From an uncultured Trueperaceae bacterium (GTDB lineage Bacteria; Deinococcota; Deinococci; Deinococcales; Trueperaceae), in assembly GCA_937907415.1 (NCBI GenBank), contig CALCHY010000161.1, forward strand, positions 12,248 to 76,247: DNA of 64,000 nucleotides. The letters run 5' to 3'. This document shows, in pieces, positions 16,500 to 25,017 of the stretch. The notes beneath the pieces are model-generated. The model was not told the origin of the DNA. It did not search any database and worked only from the letters and a program-made list of their open reading frames with translations. Each line of letters begins with the position of its first letter. Within the stretch, counting starts at the first letter, position 1. The translations under genes were made by a program, and so were the position numbers.

Positions 16500-17492
16500 C
16501 TACTCGCGCCGCTCGTCGTGATTATACCCAAGGGCGTTGAGTTCCTTCGCCGACAGCTCGCGGAACCCGCCGCTGGCGAGGTCGCCAAGTTTGAGGCTGC
16601 CAACGCGAATTCGCACCAGGCGCTCCACTGTATAGCCGACGGCCTTGAAGAGCCGCCTTACCTCACGTTTGCGCCCCTCCGTTAGGACGACCACGGCGCC
16701 GCCCGGCGTTGGCCGCGCACTGCGTACGGCGGCGGGCCCGTCTTCGAGGTCGACGCCTGCTAGGAGGCGCTTAAGGGTCGGGCCGTCGACGCGGCCCTGC
16801 TTCGTCCAGACGCGGTACTCCTTCTCGAGCTCGAAGCGCGGGTGAGTGAGCTTGAGGGTGAGGTCACCGTCGGTAGTCAGGAGCAGGAGGCCCTCCGAGC
16901 CGCGGTCGAGGCGTCCGACGGAGTGCAGGCCAGGTGTCGGCGGCAGCAACTCGAAGACGGTGGATCTGCCGCGTTCGTCATGCGCGGTGGTCACGTAACC
17001 GATCGGCTTGTTGAGCACGTAGGTCACGTGCTCCTCGCTGACGTGGACTTGCTTGCCGTCGACGCGCACGTCGTCGCCTGGCATGGCGCGGTCGCCGAGT
17101 TGCGCCAACTTGCCGTTGATCTTGACGCGCCGCGCCGTGATCAGTTCCTCAGCCGCACGGCGGCTAGCGATGCCTGCGCGTGCGATGAGGCGCTGCACGC
17201 GCTCACCAGGTAGGTTGCTCTCCGCCTGCGGTTTTGGCGCCGACGGTTTACGCGCCCTCGCTGGCATGCCGCCGCGCAGTTGCCCGCCCTTGGTTGGTGG
17301 AGCGCTCGCCCGCTTGCCAGCCGCTGACTTGGCATCTGCTGGTCGGCCCGTGGCCGGTCGGCCCTTGGCAGGCTTGCCGCGGGAGGGTTTACCACCCGCT
17401 GGCTTGGACGCAGTCGGTTTGGGCGAGGAAGGCCTTGAAGCGGCTGGCCTGCGTGGTGCTGGCTTACGTTTAGGGGGGCGGTCGGCGCTCAT
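16500..17492 (-). CDS. RsuA/RluB-family pseudouridine synthase with a basic N-terminal tail
   Basis: 330 aa. Residues 1-85 are a low-complexity Lys/Pro/Ala/Gly tail with repeated KP and GRPA units. Then come an S4 RNA-binding domain (VQRLIARAGIASRRAAEELI) and the catalytic domain with VGRLDRGSEGLLLLTTDG carrying the catalytic Asp, and VLTEGRKREVRRLFKAVG. It should modify large- or small-subunit rRNA; the position cannot be told. ATG 17492 is chosen because a TATCAT box lies 8 nt upstream. A longer frame exists but overlaps the divergent thioesterase promoter. Confidence 0.9.
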   Translation of the reverse strand: MSADRPPKRKPAPRRPAASRPSSPKPTASKPAGGKPSRGKPAKGRPATGRPADAKSAAGKRASAPPTKGGQLRGGMPARARKPSAPKPQAESNLPGERVQRLIARAGIASRRAAEELITARRVKINGKLAQLGDRAMPGDDVRVDGKQVHVSEEHVTYVLNKPIGYVTTAHDERGRSTVFELLPPTPGLHSVGRLDRGSEGLLLLTTDGDLTLKLTHPRFELEKEYRVWTKQGRVDGPTLKRLLAGVDLEDGPAAVRSARPTPGGAVVVLTEGRKREVRRLFKAVGYTVERLVRIRVGSLKLGDLASGGFRELSAKELNALGYNHDERRE

Positions 17493-17500
17493 CTGCACCC

Positions 17501-17506
17501 ATGATA
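17501..17506 (-). promoter_or_regulatory. Leaderless -10 box for the pseudouridine synthase gene
   Basis: TATCAT on the minus strand, 8 nt from the ATG at 17492. It lies back to back with the thioesterase promoter 60 bp away. Confidence 0.5.
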
Positions 17507-17560
17507 GGAGATGGCGCCGCGAGCGCGCGTGTTGGCCGTTCACGGGCGCCGCAACGTGGG

Positions 17561-17566
17561 TAGCAT
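17561..17566 (+). promoter_or_regulatory. Leaderless -10 box for the thioesterase gene
   Basis: TAGCAT with only 5 nt to the ATG at 17572; no room for a Shine-Dalgarno. Confidence 0.5.
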
Positions 17567-17571
17567 GCGGC

Positions 17572-18030
17572 ATGACTGGTAGCCGAACGAACGCCCTCGA
17601 CAACACCATCAAGACCCTGATCGAGGACGTCATCCCTTTCAACCATCACCTTGGGCTCAAGGTCGCGAACATCGACCGCGCCGCTGGCAGCGTCACGCTC
17701 ACCCTTGCGGTCCGCGACGAGCACATCGGCAACGTCGTGCGGCGCATGCCACATGGGGGGCTCATCGCCGCCCTGGTAGACGGCGCTTCCGGAGCGGCGG
17801 CCGCCCTCACGCTCGACGACTTGAGTCACGCCCCGACCGTGGCGACCATCGACATGCGCGTCGACTTCCTTAGACCCGGTCGCGGCGCCGAGTTGAAGGC
17901 CGTGGCGACGGTCATGCGCAGTGGCCGCAGCGTCATCGTCGTGCGCGCAGAGGTCTTCGACGCCGACGGCTCCCTCGTGGCGATCGGGTCGAGCGCGTTC
18001 ACCGTAGAACGCGGCCCGCGCGACGAGTGA
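17572..18030 (+). CDS. PaaI-type hotdog-fold thioesterase
   Basis: 152 aa with the PaaI/YdiI thioesterase layout: an N-terminal helix, FNHHLGLKV, then MPHGGLIAALVDGASGAAA, in which HGG starts the long central hotdog helix, and TIDMRVDFLRPGRG. It hydrolyses an acyl-CoA or aryl-CoA ester; the substrate is unknown. ATG 17572 is set by the TAGCAT box 5 nt upstream. The next gene, an M29 aminopeptidase, starts 13 nt downstream but has its own TANNNT box. Confidence 0.87.
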   Translation: MTGSRTNALDNTIKTLIEDVIPFNHHLGLKVANIDRAAGSVTLTLAVRDEHIGNVVRRMPHGGLIAALVDGASGAAAALTLDDLSHAPTVATIDMRVDFLRPGRGAELKAVATVMRSGRSVIVVRAEVFDADGSLVAIGSSAFTVERGPRDE

Positions 18031-18036
18031 TACCGT
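18031..18036 (+). promoter_or_regulatory. Leaderless -10 box for the M29 aminopeptidase gene
   Basis: TACCGT with 7 nt to the ATG at 18044, immediately after the thioesterase stop codon. It is a weaker -10 match than the others. Confidence 0.4.
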
Positions 18037-18043
18037 CGTCAGC

Positions 18044-19132
18044 ATGATTCACCCCATTCTCGATCGCTACGCGAAACTGCTCGTGGAGTACTGCCTAGAC
18101 CTCAGGCCGAAGGACAACGTCCTGCTGCAGGTCGAGGTGGGTGCGTTACCTATGGCGCGTGCGCTCACGCGTCAAGCGCTCGCCGCTGGCGCTGAACCGC
18201 ACTTGAGGTTGAGTTACCCGGAGCAGACCGCCGACTTGCTCGAACTCGCGTCTGACGACCTGCTCGCGTCACAGCCACTGGTTCAACTCGACGAGATCAA
18301 GCGGATGGACGCCTACGCCCGCATCTCCGCCCCGACGAACTCACACCATCTGCAGGACGCAGCGCCCGAGCGGCTGGCAGCGCTCGGGAAGCGCCTGAAG
18401 GAGGTCACGCGCCACCGCGTCACGCGCACGCGCTGGGTCGGCACGCTCTACCCCACCCCGGCCGCCGCTCAGGCGGCAGGCATGAGCACGGACGACTACG
18501 AGCGGTTCGTGTACGGCGCCATGTTCCTCCACGATCCCGAGCCGGCCGCGCGCTGGCGCGAACTCGGCCAGGCGCAGCAAGGCTGGGCCGATCGCCTCGC
18601 TCAAGCAGACGAGGTGAGGATCCAAGGTCCAGGCACTGACCTGCGCTTGAGGGTCAAGGGGCGCACGTGGACGAACTCCGACGGTAAGCGCAACATGCCG
18701 TCAGGCGAAGTGTTCACGGGCCCGCTCGAGGACTCGGCTGAGGGGGTCATCCACTTCGCCATCCCGTCCAGCGTGGCAGGCACGGTGGTAGAGGGCGTTA
18801 CGTTGCGCTTCGAGGCAGGCAAGGTCGTCGAGGCGACGGCAAGGCAAGGCCAGAAGGTGCTCGACCAGCAACTGAACACGGACGGCGGCTCGCGCTTCCT
18901 TGGGGAGCTCGGCATCGGCACTAACCCACACATCACGGTGCCGACCATGCAGACGTTGTTCGACGAGAAGATCCTGGGCACCATCCACCTCGCGCTCGGT
19001 TCCTCGTACCCCGAGACGGGCGGGCGCAACGAGAGCAGCATTCACTGGGACCTGGTCTGCGACTTGCGCGAGGAAGGCACCGTCACCCTCGACGGCGAGC
19101 CGTTCCTAGTTGGCGGCAAGCTCCTGACCTGA
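18044..19132 (+). CDS. M29-family (thermophilic) aminopeptidase
   Basis: 362 aa, slightly shorter than aminopeptidase T/AmpS (about 400). It starts MIHPILDRYAKLLVEYCLDL and carries the M29 blocks NMPSGEVFTGPLEDSAEG (metal-binding Glu), ELGIGTNPHIT, and SSIHWDLVCDLR with the late His and Asp ligands. It releases N-terminal residues from peptides in the cytoplasm using a two-metal centre. The gene follows the thioesterase closely and is followed by the tRNA-Leu gene. Confidence 0.93.
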   Translation: MIHPILDRYAKLLVEYCLDLRPKDNVLLQVEVGALPMARALTRQALAAGAEPHLRLSYPEQTADLLELASDDLLASQPLVQLDEIKRMDAYARISAPTNSHHLQDAAPERLAALGKRLKEVTRHRVTRTRWVGTLYPTPAAAQAAGMSTDDYERFVYGAMFLHDPEPAARWRELGQAQQGWADRLAQADEVRIQGPGTDLRLRVKGRTWTNSDGKRNMPSGEVFTGPLEDSAEGVIHFAIPSSVAGTVVEGVTLRFEAGKVVEATARQGQKVLDQQLNTDGGSRFLGELGIGTNPHITVPTMQTLFDEKILGTIHLALGSSYPETGGRNESSIHWDLVCDLREEGTVTLDGEPFLVGGKLLT

Positions 19133-19171
19133 GCCCAACACGCGCGGAGCGGCGTCCTCGCGCGCCGGCAC

Positions 19172-19200
19172 TTGCGCGGGACGGCGGCGCTAGGTATTCT
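19172..19200 (+). promoter_or_regulatory. Promoter of the tRNA-Leu gene
   Basis: TTGCGC (19172-19177), 17-nt spacer, TATTCT (19195-19200). The tRNA starts 20 nt downstream, the distance expected for a short 5' leader removed by RNase P. Confidence 0.55.
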
Positions 19201-19219
19201 TCTAACCCGTTGAGCGCGT

Positions 19220-19306
19220 GCCGAAGTGGCGGAATCGGTAGACGCGTACGATTCAGGGTCGTATGTCCGAGAGGATGTGTGGGTTCAAGTCCCACCTTCG
19301 GCACCA
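19220..19306 (+). tRNA. tRNA-Leu(CAG)
   Basis: Class II tRNA with acceptor stem GCCGAAG paired to CTTCGGC, a D arm containing GGCGGAATCGGTAGACGC, anticodon stem TACGA/TCGTA with loop TTCAGGG (anticodon CAG), a long variable arm (TGTCCGAGAGGATG) and T loop GGTTCAAGTCC. CCA is encoded at 19304-19306. It reads CUG, which is probably common in this high-GC genome. Confidence 0.96.
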
Positions 19307-19337
19307 GATGGAACGGCTCAGCGGCAACAAGGCAACG

Positions 19338-19372
19338 AAGCGAGCCCCGGGAGTCAGTCTCGGGGCTCGCTT
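19338..19372 (+). terminator. Strong hairpin after tRNA-Leu
   Basis: A 15-bp stem (19338-19352 with 19358-19372, one G-U pair) and a 5-nt loop. It is followed by CTGCT rather than a clean U run. It lies between tRNA-Leu and the convergent glyS gene and could serve both directions. Confidence 0.75.
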
Positions 19373-19412
19373 CTGCTATGGCGATACGTGTGGTGGGCGC
19401 GAGGCGCTCCGC

Positions 19413-21581
19413 CTAGCCGCCCGCCAACTGCTCGAGGCTGCCGAGTTGGCGCAGCACGCGCACGACCTCGGATAGAAGCGCCAGGCGGTTGCGCCGCACG
19501 TCGGCGTCGTCCGCCAGCACGAGTACGCCGTCTAGGAAGGCGTCAAGCGGCGCCTTGATGCTGACGACCTCGGCAACGTGCGGCTCGAGGCCCGTAAGGC
19601 TGCGCGGGGCCGGGTCGCGTAGGTCCCACCCAGGGAGTTGTTGCTTGGTGAGGGCCAACAACTCGTGAACGCCGCGTTGGGCGGCAGGCAACGCGTCGAG
19701 GAGCGGTTGCTCGACCGCTTCGCTGAAGAGCGCGGGCCTGACGTCCGCGCCTAGCGCGCGGGTTGGGCGGTCGAAAGCGTGACCGTCGATGGGTTGGCCG
19801 CTGCTCTTGGAGAGGTTCGCGGCCCGCTTGTAGAGGGCCATCAGGTCCGTCATCTCGGGCAGGGCAAGCAGGGCAGTGAGCAGTTCCACGCGGCGGGCTG
19901 CCCCGACCACCGTCACTGAACCAAGGATGGCCGCGCGCACCGCGTTGACGGGGGCTCCGTTCTCGACGAGTAGCGAGGCGACGCGGTCCCAGATGAACTC
20001 GACGACCGCCTCTTGCGTGTCGGTGGTAACAGTCACGAGGCCGTTGGCGTACGCCGCGGCCCCCGCCTCGACGAGGGTAGTGACGGGCAGCATCCAGCCG
20101 CTAGCCGCCAGTACCCGCGCCACGGCAAGGCCGTCGCGGCGCAACGCGAAGGGGTCGGCCGACCCGGATGGACGCTTGCCTAGCGCGAAGAAGCCAACCA
20201 ACTTGTCGACGCGATCGGCTAGCGCCAGCACGGCGCCAGCCGCGGTGGCAGGCACGGCGTCTTCATGCGTTTTGGGGCTGACGCCGCCAAGCAGGGCATC
20301 TGCCGTGGCCTGAGGCAATCCCTCCGCCAGCGCGTAAGCGCGGGCCATCACGCCCTCTAGTTCCGGAAACTCGAAGATCATCTCGGTGGCAAGGTCGGCG
20401 CGGAAGATCGGCAGCGCCTGCTTGGCCGCGTCCGCTTCGCTCTGCGGCAAGGCAAGGGCGTCAAGGAGGAGCCCGACCGTCTCACCTACGCGGGCGGTCT
20501 TGTCTGCCATGCTCCCGAGTTCCTTCTGGAACGCGATGCCGCTGAGACCCCACGCGTGCTGCGAGAGGCTCTTGCGCAAGTCAGAGCGCCAGAAGAAGCG
20601 CGCGTCGTATAGCCGGCCGGCGAGGACTTGCTCGTAGCCCTTGCGCACTACTTGTTCGTCAGCCACCTTGTTGTTGGACACGCCAACGAAGGCGGAGGCC
20701 AAGCGGCCGCCCGGCGCCCGCGTCGGGAAGAAGCGTTGGTGCTTGACCATCACGGTCGCAAGCACTTCCTCCGGCAACTCCAGGTAGCCCGAGGCGAACT
20801 CCCCTAGGATCCCGAACGGGCTCTCGACCAGATCGGTGACCTCGTCAAGGAGGGCGCTGTCGTGCTCCGCCACGAGCCCGTTGGCGGCGGCGGCCGCCTC
20901 CACGGCGCGCCAGGTGGCTGAGCGCCGCTCCGCGCGGTCGACGAGCACGTAGCGGTCGCGTAACGCCTCCGCGTACTCGGCCGCGCTGGTGATCTGGAAC
21001 TCGCCAGGCAGCAGGAAACGGTGGCCGCGCGTCACGGTGCCCGACTTAACGCCTGCGACCTCGACCGTCAACGGCTTGTCGCCTAGCAGCGCGAGGAGCC
21101 ACGCGATCGGCCTGATGAACGGCGTCGGCTCGTCCCCCCAACGCATCTTGCGCGGTGCAGGGAGGTCGCGTACGACGCTTGCCAATAACTCGGGCAGGAC
21201 TGCCGTTGCCGCCTCGCCACCGACTTCGACGGTGGCGTAGAGGTAACTGCCCTTGTCGTCGTCGCGGCGCTTGAGCGCGGCGTCGCCAACACCGTTCTTG
21301 GCCGCGAACGCTAGCGCCGCCTTGGTCAACGCGCCGTCAGCGCCGAAGGCAACGTTGGCGGGCGGCCCGCGGCGCTCTTCCGCGCGGCGCGGCGTTGCTG
21401 CTGGGAGGCCCTTCGCCCACACCGCTAGTCTCCGCGGCGTCGCATAACCGATGACCTCACTCGGAACGAGCTCCGCGGCCGTCAGCCGCTCCGTGATCAG
21501 CGCCACGAGCGCATCTCCCCCGGAGCTGACGTACCAGCTTGGCAGCTCTTCCGTGCCCACCTCGAACAAGAGGTCAGCCAT
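19413..21581 (-). CDS. glyS: Glycyl-tRNA synthetase beta subunit
   Basis: 722 aa, typical of the beta chain of the tetrameric (alpha2beta2) bacterial GlyRS. It opens with [20 protein letters not shown], the family start, and contains [23 protein letters not shown] and [20 protein letters not shown] (the HD-related part), with an anticodon-binding C-terminus. The start overlaps the end of glyQ by 8 nt. It makes Gly-tRNA together with GlyQ. Confidence 0.97.
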   Translation of the reverse strand: MADLLFEVGTEELPSWYVSSGGDALVALITERLTAAELVPSEVIGYATPRRLAVWAKGLPAATPRRAEERRGPPANVAFGADGALTKAALAFAAKNGVGDAALKRRDDDKGSYLYATVEVGGEAATAVLPELLASVVRDLPAPRKMRWGDEPTPFIRPIAWLLALLGDKPLTVEVAGVKSGTVTRGHRFLLPGEFQITSAAEYAEALRDRYVLVDRAERRSATWRAVEAAAAANGLVAEHDSALLDEVTDLVESPFGILGEFASGYLELPEEVLATVMVKHQRFFPTRAPGGRLASAFVGVSNNKVADEQVVRKGYEQVLAGRLYDARFFWRSDLRKSLSQHAWGLSGIAFQKELGSMADKTARVGETVGLLLDALALPQSEADAAKQALPIFRADLATEMIFEFPELEGVMARAYALAEGLPQATADALLGGVSPKTHEDAVPATAAGAVLALADRVDKLVGFFALGKRPSGSADPFALRRDGLAVARVLAASGWMLPVTTLVEAGAAAYANGLVTVTTDTQEAVVEFIWDRVASLLVENGAPVNAVRAAILGSVTVVGAARRVELLTALLALPEMTDLMALYKRAANLSKSSGQPIDGHAFDRPTRALGADVRPALFSEAVEQPLLDALPAAQRGVHELLALTKQQLPGWDLRDPAPRSLTGLEPHVAEVVSIKAPLDAFLDGVLVLADDADVRRNRLALLSEVVRVLRQLGSLEQLAGG

Positions 21582-22446
21582 GGCTCTCTCCCCCAGCCGC
21601 TTTGGCGGCCTCGTACTCCAAGTACGCCTTGGCCGTCGCCTCTGCCATGCGCCTCACGCGCTGAACGTACCCCTGGCGCTCGGTCTGCGAGAGCACGCCG
21701 CGGGCGTCGAGAAGGTTGAAGGCGTGCGAGCAGCGCAGAACGAACTCGTAGCCTGGGTAGACGAGGCGCTTGCCGAGCAGGCGGTACGCTTCGTGCTCGA
21801 ACTTGTCGAACAGCAGGCGCTGCAGGTCGGGGTCCGACTCCTCGAAGTTGTAGCGCGAGTGCTGGATTTCTAGGTCACGACGCAAGTCGCCGAGCGTTAC
21901 GCCGGGTGCGAACTCAACGTCGAAGGCGTGTGCCTTGCCCTGGAGGTACATGGCGAGCCGCTCGAGGCCGTAAGTGAGCTCGACCGACACGGGCTTGCAG
22001 TCGGTCCCTGCGACCTGTTGGAAGTAGGTGAACTGCGTGATCTCCATGCCGTCCATCCACACTTCCCAACCGAGGCCCCACGCACCCAACGTGGGCGATT
22101 CCCAGTTGTCCTCTACGAAGCGGATGTCATGCGCCTTGGGGTCGATCCCGAGCGCGTAAAGCGAGTCGAGGTAGAGGCCCTGCACGTCAGCGGGCGACGG
22201 CTTGAGGATGACCTGGTACTGGTAGAAGTACTGGAAGCGGTAAGGGTTGTCGCCGTAGCGCCCATCCGCCGGCCTGCGGCTCGGGGCTATGCCAGCGACG
22301 CGCCACGGTTCAGGACCGAGCGCGCGCAGGAACGTGGTCGGGTAGAACGTGCCCGCCCCCACCTCCGTGTCCTGCGGCGGGGCGATGACGCAACCGCGCT
22401 CAGCCCAATAGCGGTCGAGGCGCGCAAGGATCTCTTGGAACAGCAT
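21574..22446 (-). CDS. glyQ: Glycyl-tRNA synthetase alpha subunit
   Basis: 290 aa, the usual alpha-chain length. Conserved features: [19 protein letters not shown] at the start, [40 protein letters not shown] and the class II catalytic segment [13 protein letters not shown]. It forms the aminoacylation active site of GlyRS. Its ATG has AGGAG 4 nt upstream. The split alpha/beta form differs from the single-chain GlyRS of Thermus and Deinococcus, so it is informative for placement. Confidence 0.97.
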   Translation of the reverse strand: MLFQEILARLDRYWAERGCVIAPPQDTEVGAGTFYPTTFLRALGPEPWRVAGIAPSRRPADGRYGDNPYRFQYFYQYQVILKPSPADVQGLYLDSLYALGIDPKAHDIRFVEDNWESPTLGAWGLGWEVWMDGMEITQFTYFQQVAGTDCKPVSVELTYGLERLAMYLQGKAHAFDVEFAPGVTLGDLRRDLEIQHSRYNFEESDPDLQRLLFDKFEHEAYRLLGKRLVYPGYEFVLRCSHAFNLLDARGVLSQTERQGYVQRVRRMAEATAKAYLEYEAAKAAGGESHG

Positions 22447-22667
22447 GCTTCTCCTAGTGCGGCCGCGGGTTACTCGTTGGCCGGAACTCTCGCCGCCGCA
22501 CCGCGTAGCCAGGTTAGCGCAGGCGGGTGCGGACGCCGTAACCCGACGATTGTAAGCGTTAGCGCAGTTGCGGCCCGCGCCGACGTCGGCGGCGTGGCGC
22601 CCCGCGGATGAAGGAAATGGTAACGAAGTCGCAGCTTGAGCTAAGCCCCGACGGGTACTATGTGGCT
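22447..22667. other. Divergent control region between glyQ and the Clp ATPase leader
   Basis: No protein gene is evident in this stretch. On the minus strand TACAAT (22549-22554) is a plausible -10 for glyQ, giving a leader of roughly 95 nt; no good -35 is seen. On the plus strand TTGAGC at 22636-22641 precedes the TACTAT box of the clp leader by 14 nt (or TATGTG by 17). I looked for a T-box element upstream of glyQ and saw none. Confidence 0.35.
22656..22661 (+). promoter_or_regulatory. Leaderless -10 box for the clp leader ORF
   Basis: TACTAT with 6 nt to the ATG at 22668. The box fits the short ORF, not the clp gene, whose own GTG has neither a TANNNT box nor a Shine-Dalgarno. Confidence 0.45.
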
Positions 22668-22742
22668 ATGTTCATGCGGCAACGTCCGCTCTTAGTCACC
22701 TTCTCACGCGCTGGCCGGCGGTACCGGCTCGGACTTCCGTGA
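22668..22742 (+). CDS. 24-residue leader ORF overlapping the Clp ATPase start
   Basis: ATG 22668 opens a basic 24-residue peptide (starts MFMRQRPLLVTF) that ends at TGA 22740-22742. The stop overlaps the clp GTG start by 4 nt (GTGA). TACTAT lies 6 nt upstream, so the mRNA would begin at this ORF. Coupled termination and restart would explain how the clp gene is translated without its own ribosome binding site. The peptide sequence may be unimportant. It could be chance, since stop codons are rare in this GC-rich DNA. Confidence 0.4.
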   Translation: MFMRQRPLLVTFSRAGRRYRLGLP

Positions 22743-24952
22743 ATAGATACGACGACAGGGCCCGGCTAGTCTTCCATTACGCACGTGAGGAAGGCGCCAA
22801 GCTGGGCCACACCATGATCGGCCCTGAGCACCTGCTCCTAGGCCTGCTTCGGGAGAGCGGCACGGCGAGCAAGGTCTTGGAGGAGTTCGGGGCGTCGTTG
22901 GATGACTTCAGGTTGCAGGTCGAGGAGATGGTCGGTCGTGGGGACGGCCTCCCCAAGAACGAAGCAGCGGCCATCACGCCTCGCGCTAGGCGCGTGATGG
23001 AGTTGGCTGGTTCCGAGGCGCGGAGCCTCGGGTCGAGCATCATCGCGACCGAGCACATCCTCCTCGGCATCATCCGCGAGGGCGACGGCGTCGCCTACCG
23101 CATCCTGCAGAACCTGACGCGCGATGTCGACTCCGTGCGTTGGCGCATCCTGGCGGCCGCCGACCCGAAGGGGCAGGCGGAGGCGGTCAACACGCCGTTC
23201 CTCGACGAGTACGCCCGCGACCTCACGCGTGAAGCCAGCGACGGCAAGCTCGACCCGGTCATCGGGCGCACCGAAGAGATCAGGCGCGTCATCCAGATCC
23301 TGTCGCGCCGCACCAAGAACAACCCCGTCCTCATCGGCGAACCCGGCGTCGGCAAGACGGCCATCGTCGAGGGCCTCGCACAGGCCATCGTCGAGGGCCG
23401 CGTGCCGCCCAACCTCCTCAACCTGCGGGTGTTGTCCATCGAACTAAGCAACGTCGTCGCTGGCACCAAGTACCGCGGCGAGTTCGAGGAGCGCTTGCGC
23501 CAGATCATCGAGGAGCTGCGCAGGGCTCGAGTGGTCGCCTTCATCGACGAGCTGCATACCCTGGTGGGCGCCGGCGGCGCGGAGGGCACGCTCGACGCGG
23601 CCAACATCCTCAAGCCGCCGCTATCGCGCGGCGAGGTGCAGGTCATCGGCGCGACCACGACAGGTGAGTACCACCGCTACATCGAGAAGGACGCCGCCCT
23701 CGAGCGGCGCTTCCAGCCCGTCATCGTCCTCGAGCCCTCGCCAGCCGAGTCGCTCGAGATCCTCGTTGGCCTGCGCGACAAGTACGAGGCGCACCATGGC
23801 GTCGTCATCCCCCGCGAGATGCTCGAGTTGGCCGTCCGTTTCGGCGAGCGGAGCCTGCCTGGCAGGAACTTCCCAGACAAGGCCATCGACCTGATCGACG
23901 AGGCGGCGTCGCGCACCCGCCTCAACAAATCGCTCGGCTTCCCCGTGCTCGAGGAGCCGGACGGCACGCCGATCGTCAGTCGCGAGGACCTCGAGGCCGT
24001 CGTGAACTCGTGGGGCGGCATCTACATCGACGACCGTGACGACGAGAAGGTCGCCCACATCGAGGAGCACCTCAGTCGCAAGGTCGTTGGGCAGACGAAA
24101 GCCATCCGCGCCCTCGGCGCCGCACTTAGGCGCTCGCGCGTTGGCCTTGGCGGCCGCACGCGCGTGGCTGCCTCCTTCCTCTTCGTCGGCCCTTCCGGCG
24201 TCGGCAAGACTTTCCTCGCTAAAGAGCTGGCGGTGTTCCTCTTCGGCAGCGAACGGTCGCTCGTGCGCCTCGACATGAGTGAGTTCCAGGAGCCGCACTC
24301 GATCAGCAAGCTCATCGGCGCCCCTCCCGGTTACGTCGGGCACGAGCAGGGCGGGCGCTTGACGGAGTCCGTCAGGCGGCAGCCGTTCAGCGTCGTGCTC
24401 CTCGACGAGATCGAGAAGGCGCACCCCGACATCTACAACACCTTCCTGCAAGTGCTCGACGACGGTCGACTGACCGACGGCCTCGGCCGCACCGTCGACT
24501 TCAGGCGCGTGATCCTCATCATGACGAGCAACACGGGCTTCAACCGCTCCGGCAGCAGCATCGGCTTCCAGGACGCCAGCGCCCAGCAGGATCCGGAACA
24601 GCCCCTGAAGGGCATCTTCTCGCCGGAGTTCCTCGACCGCCTCGATGAGGTCATCGCCTTCGAGACGTTCGACAAGGAGCAGGTCGTCATCATCACCAAC
24701 CAGATGCTCGACGACATCCGCCGCGAGTTGCAGGCGCGAGACATTCAAGTGACCTTCGGCGCGGAAGTAGCTGCGTTCCTCGTGGACCGCCTACCGCGCG
24801 GCGACAGCGTCAGGCCGCTGCGCGGCGTCATCCGCGACTACATCGAGGACCCTCTCTCCTTCGAACTCCTCGAGCACGGCAACTCCGAGCCGCTGCTCGT
24901 GACCATCGAGAACGACAAGGCCGTCTTCGCGCGGCCGGTGCCGCTGGTTTGA
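22739..24952 (+). CDS. clpC: Clp protease ATPase subunit (ClpC/ClpA type)
   Basis: 737-aa AAA+ unfoldase. Two Clp-N repeats occupy residues 1-145 ([31 protein letters not shown]). The first ATPase domain has [15 protein letters not shown] and [16 protein letters not shown]; the second has [15 protein letters not shown] and [16 protein letters not shown]. The linker between them is very short, so the coiled-coil UVR middle domain of Firmicute ClpC is absent. SSIGFQD, after MTSNTGF, is in the place of the ClpP-docking IGF loop, so it should work with ClpP. The GTG start overlaps a short leader ORF. Length and layout also fit ClpA. Confidence 0.9.
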   Translation: MNRYDDRARLVFHYAREEGAKLGHTMIGPEHLLLGLLRESGTASKVLEEFGASLDDFRLQVEEMVGRGDGLPKNEAAAITPRARRVMELAGSEARSLGSSIIATEHILLGIIREGDGVAYRILQNLTRDVDSVRWRILAAADPKGQAEAVNTPFLDEYARDLTREASDGKLDPVIGRTEEIRRVIQILSRRTKNNPVLIGEPGVGKTAIVEGLAQAIVEGRVPPNLLNLRVLSIELSNVVAGTKYRGEFEERLRQIIEELRRARVVAFIDELHTLVGAGGAEGTLDAANILKPPLSRGEVQVIGATTTGEYHRYIEKDAALERRFQPVIVLEPSPAESLEILVGLRDKYEAHHGVVIPREMLELAVRFGERSLPGRNFPDKAIDLIDEAASRTRLNKSLGFPVLEEPDGTPIVSREDLEAVVNSWGGIYIDDRDDEKVAHIEEHLSRKVVGQTKAIRALGAALRRSRVGLGGRTRVAASFLFVGPSGVGKTFLAKELAVFLFGSERSLVRLDMSEFQEPHSISKLIGAPPGYVGHEQGGRLTESVRRQPFSVVLLDEIEKAHPDIYNTFLQVLDDGRLTDGLGRTVDFRRVILIMTSNTGFNRSGSSIGFQDASAQQDPEQPLKGIFSPEFLDRLDEVIAFETFDKEQVVIITNQMLDDIRRELQARDIQVTFGAEVAAFLVDRLPRGDSVRPLRGVIRDYIEDPLSFELLEHGNSEPLLVTIENDKAVFARPVPLV

Positions 24953-24966
24953 CGCGCCGGTCGACC

Positions 24967-25017
24967 ATGCTAGGGGCACTGACTGGCGGCGCGCACCTGG
25001 CGCAGCAGAGTCACTGA
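24967..25017 (+). CDS. Possible 16-residue ORF coupled to radA
   Basis: In the 64-nt gap between the clp gene and radA, ATG 24967 opens 16 codons ending in TGA 25015-25017, which overlaps the radA ATG by one base (TGATG). No promoter box or Shine-Dalgarno precedes it. The radA start also lacks both, so re-initiation from this ORF is conceivable, but chance is a good explanation. Confidence 0.2.
   Translation: MLGALTGGAHLAQQSH

Noticed and set aside
22447..22667. T-box riboswitch ahead of glyQ
   Set aside because: No T-box bulge sequence, specifier loop or terminator/antiterminator pair seen.
23621..24748. Antisense open frame of 375 codons inside the Clp gene
   Set aside because: Shadow frame caused by high GC at third codon positions; no family features.
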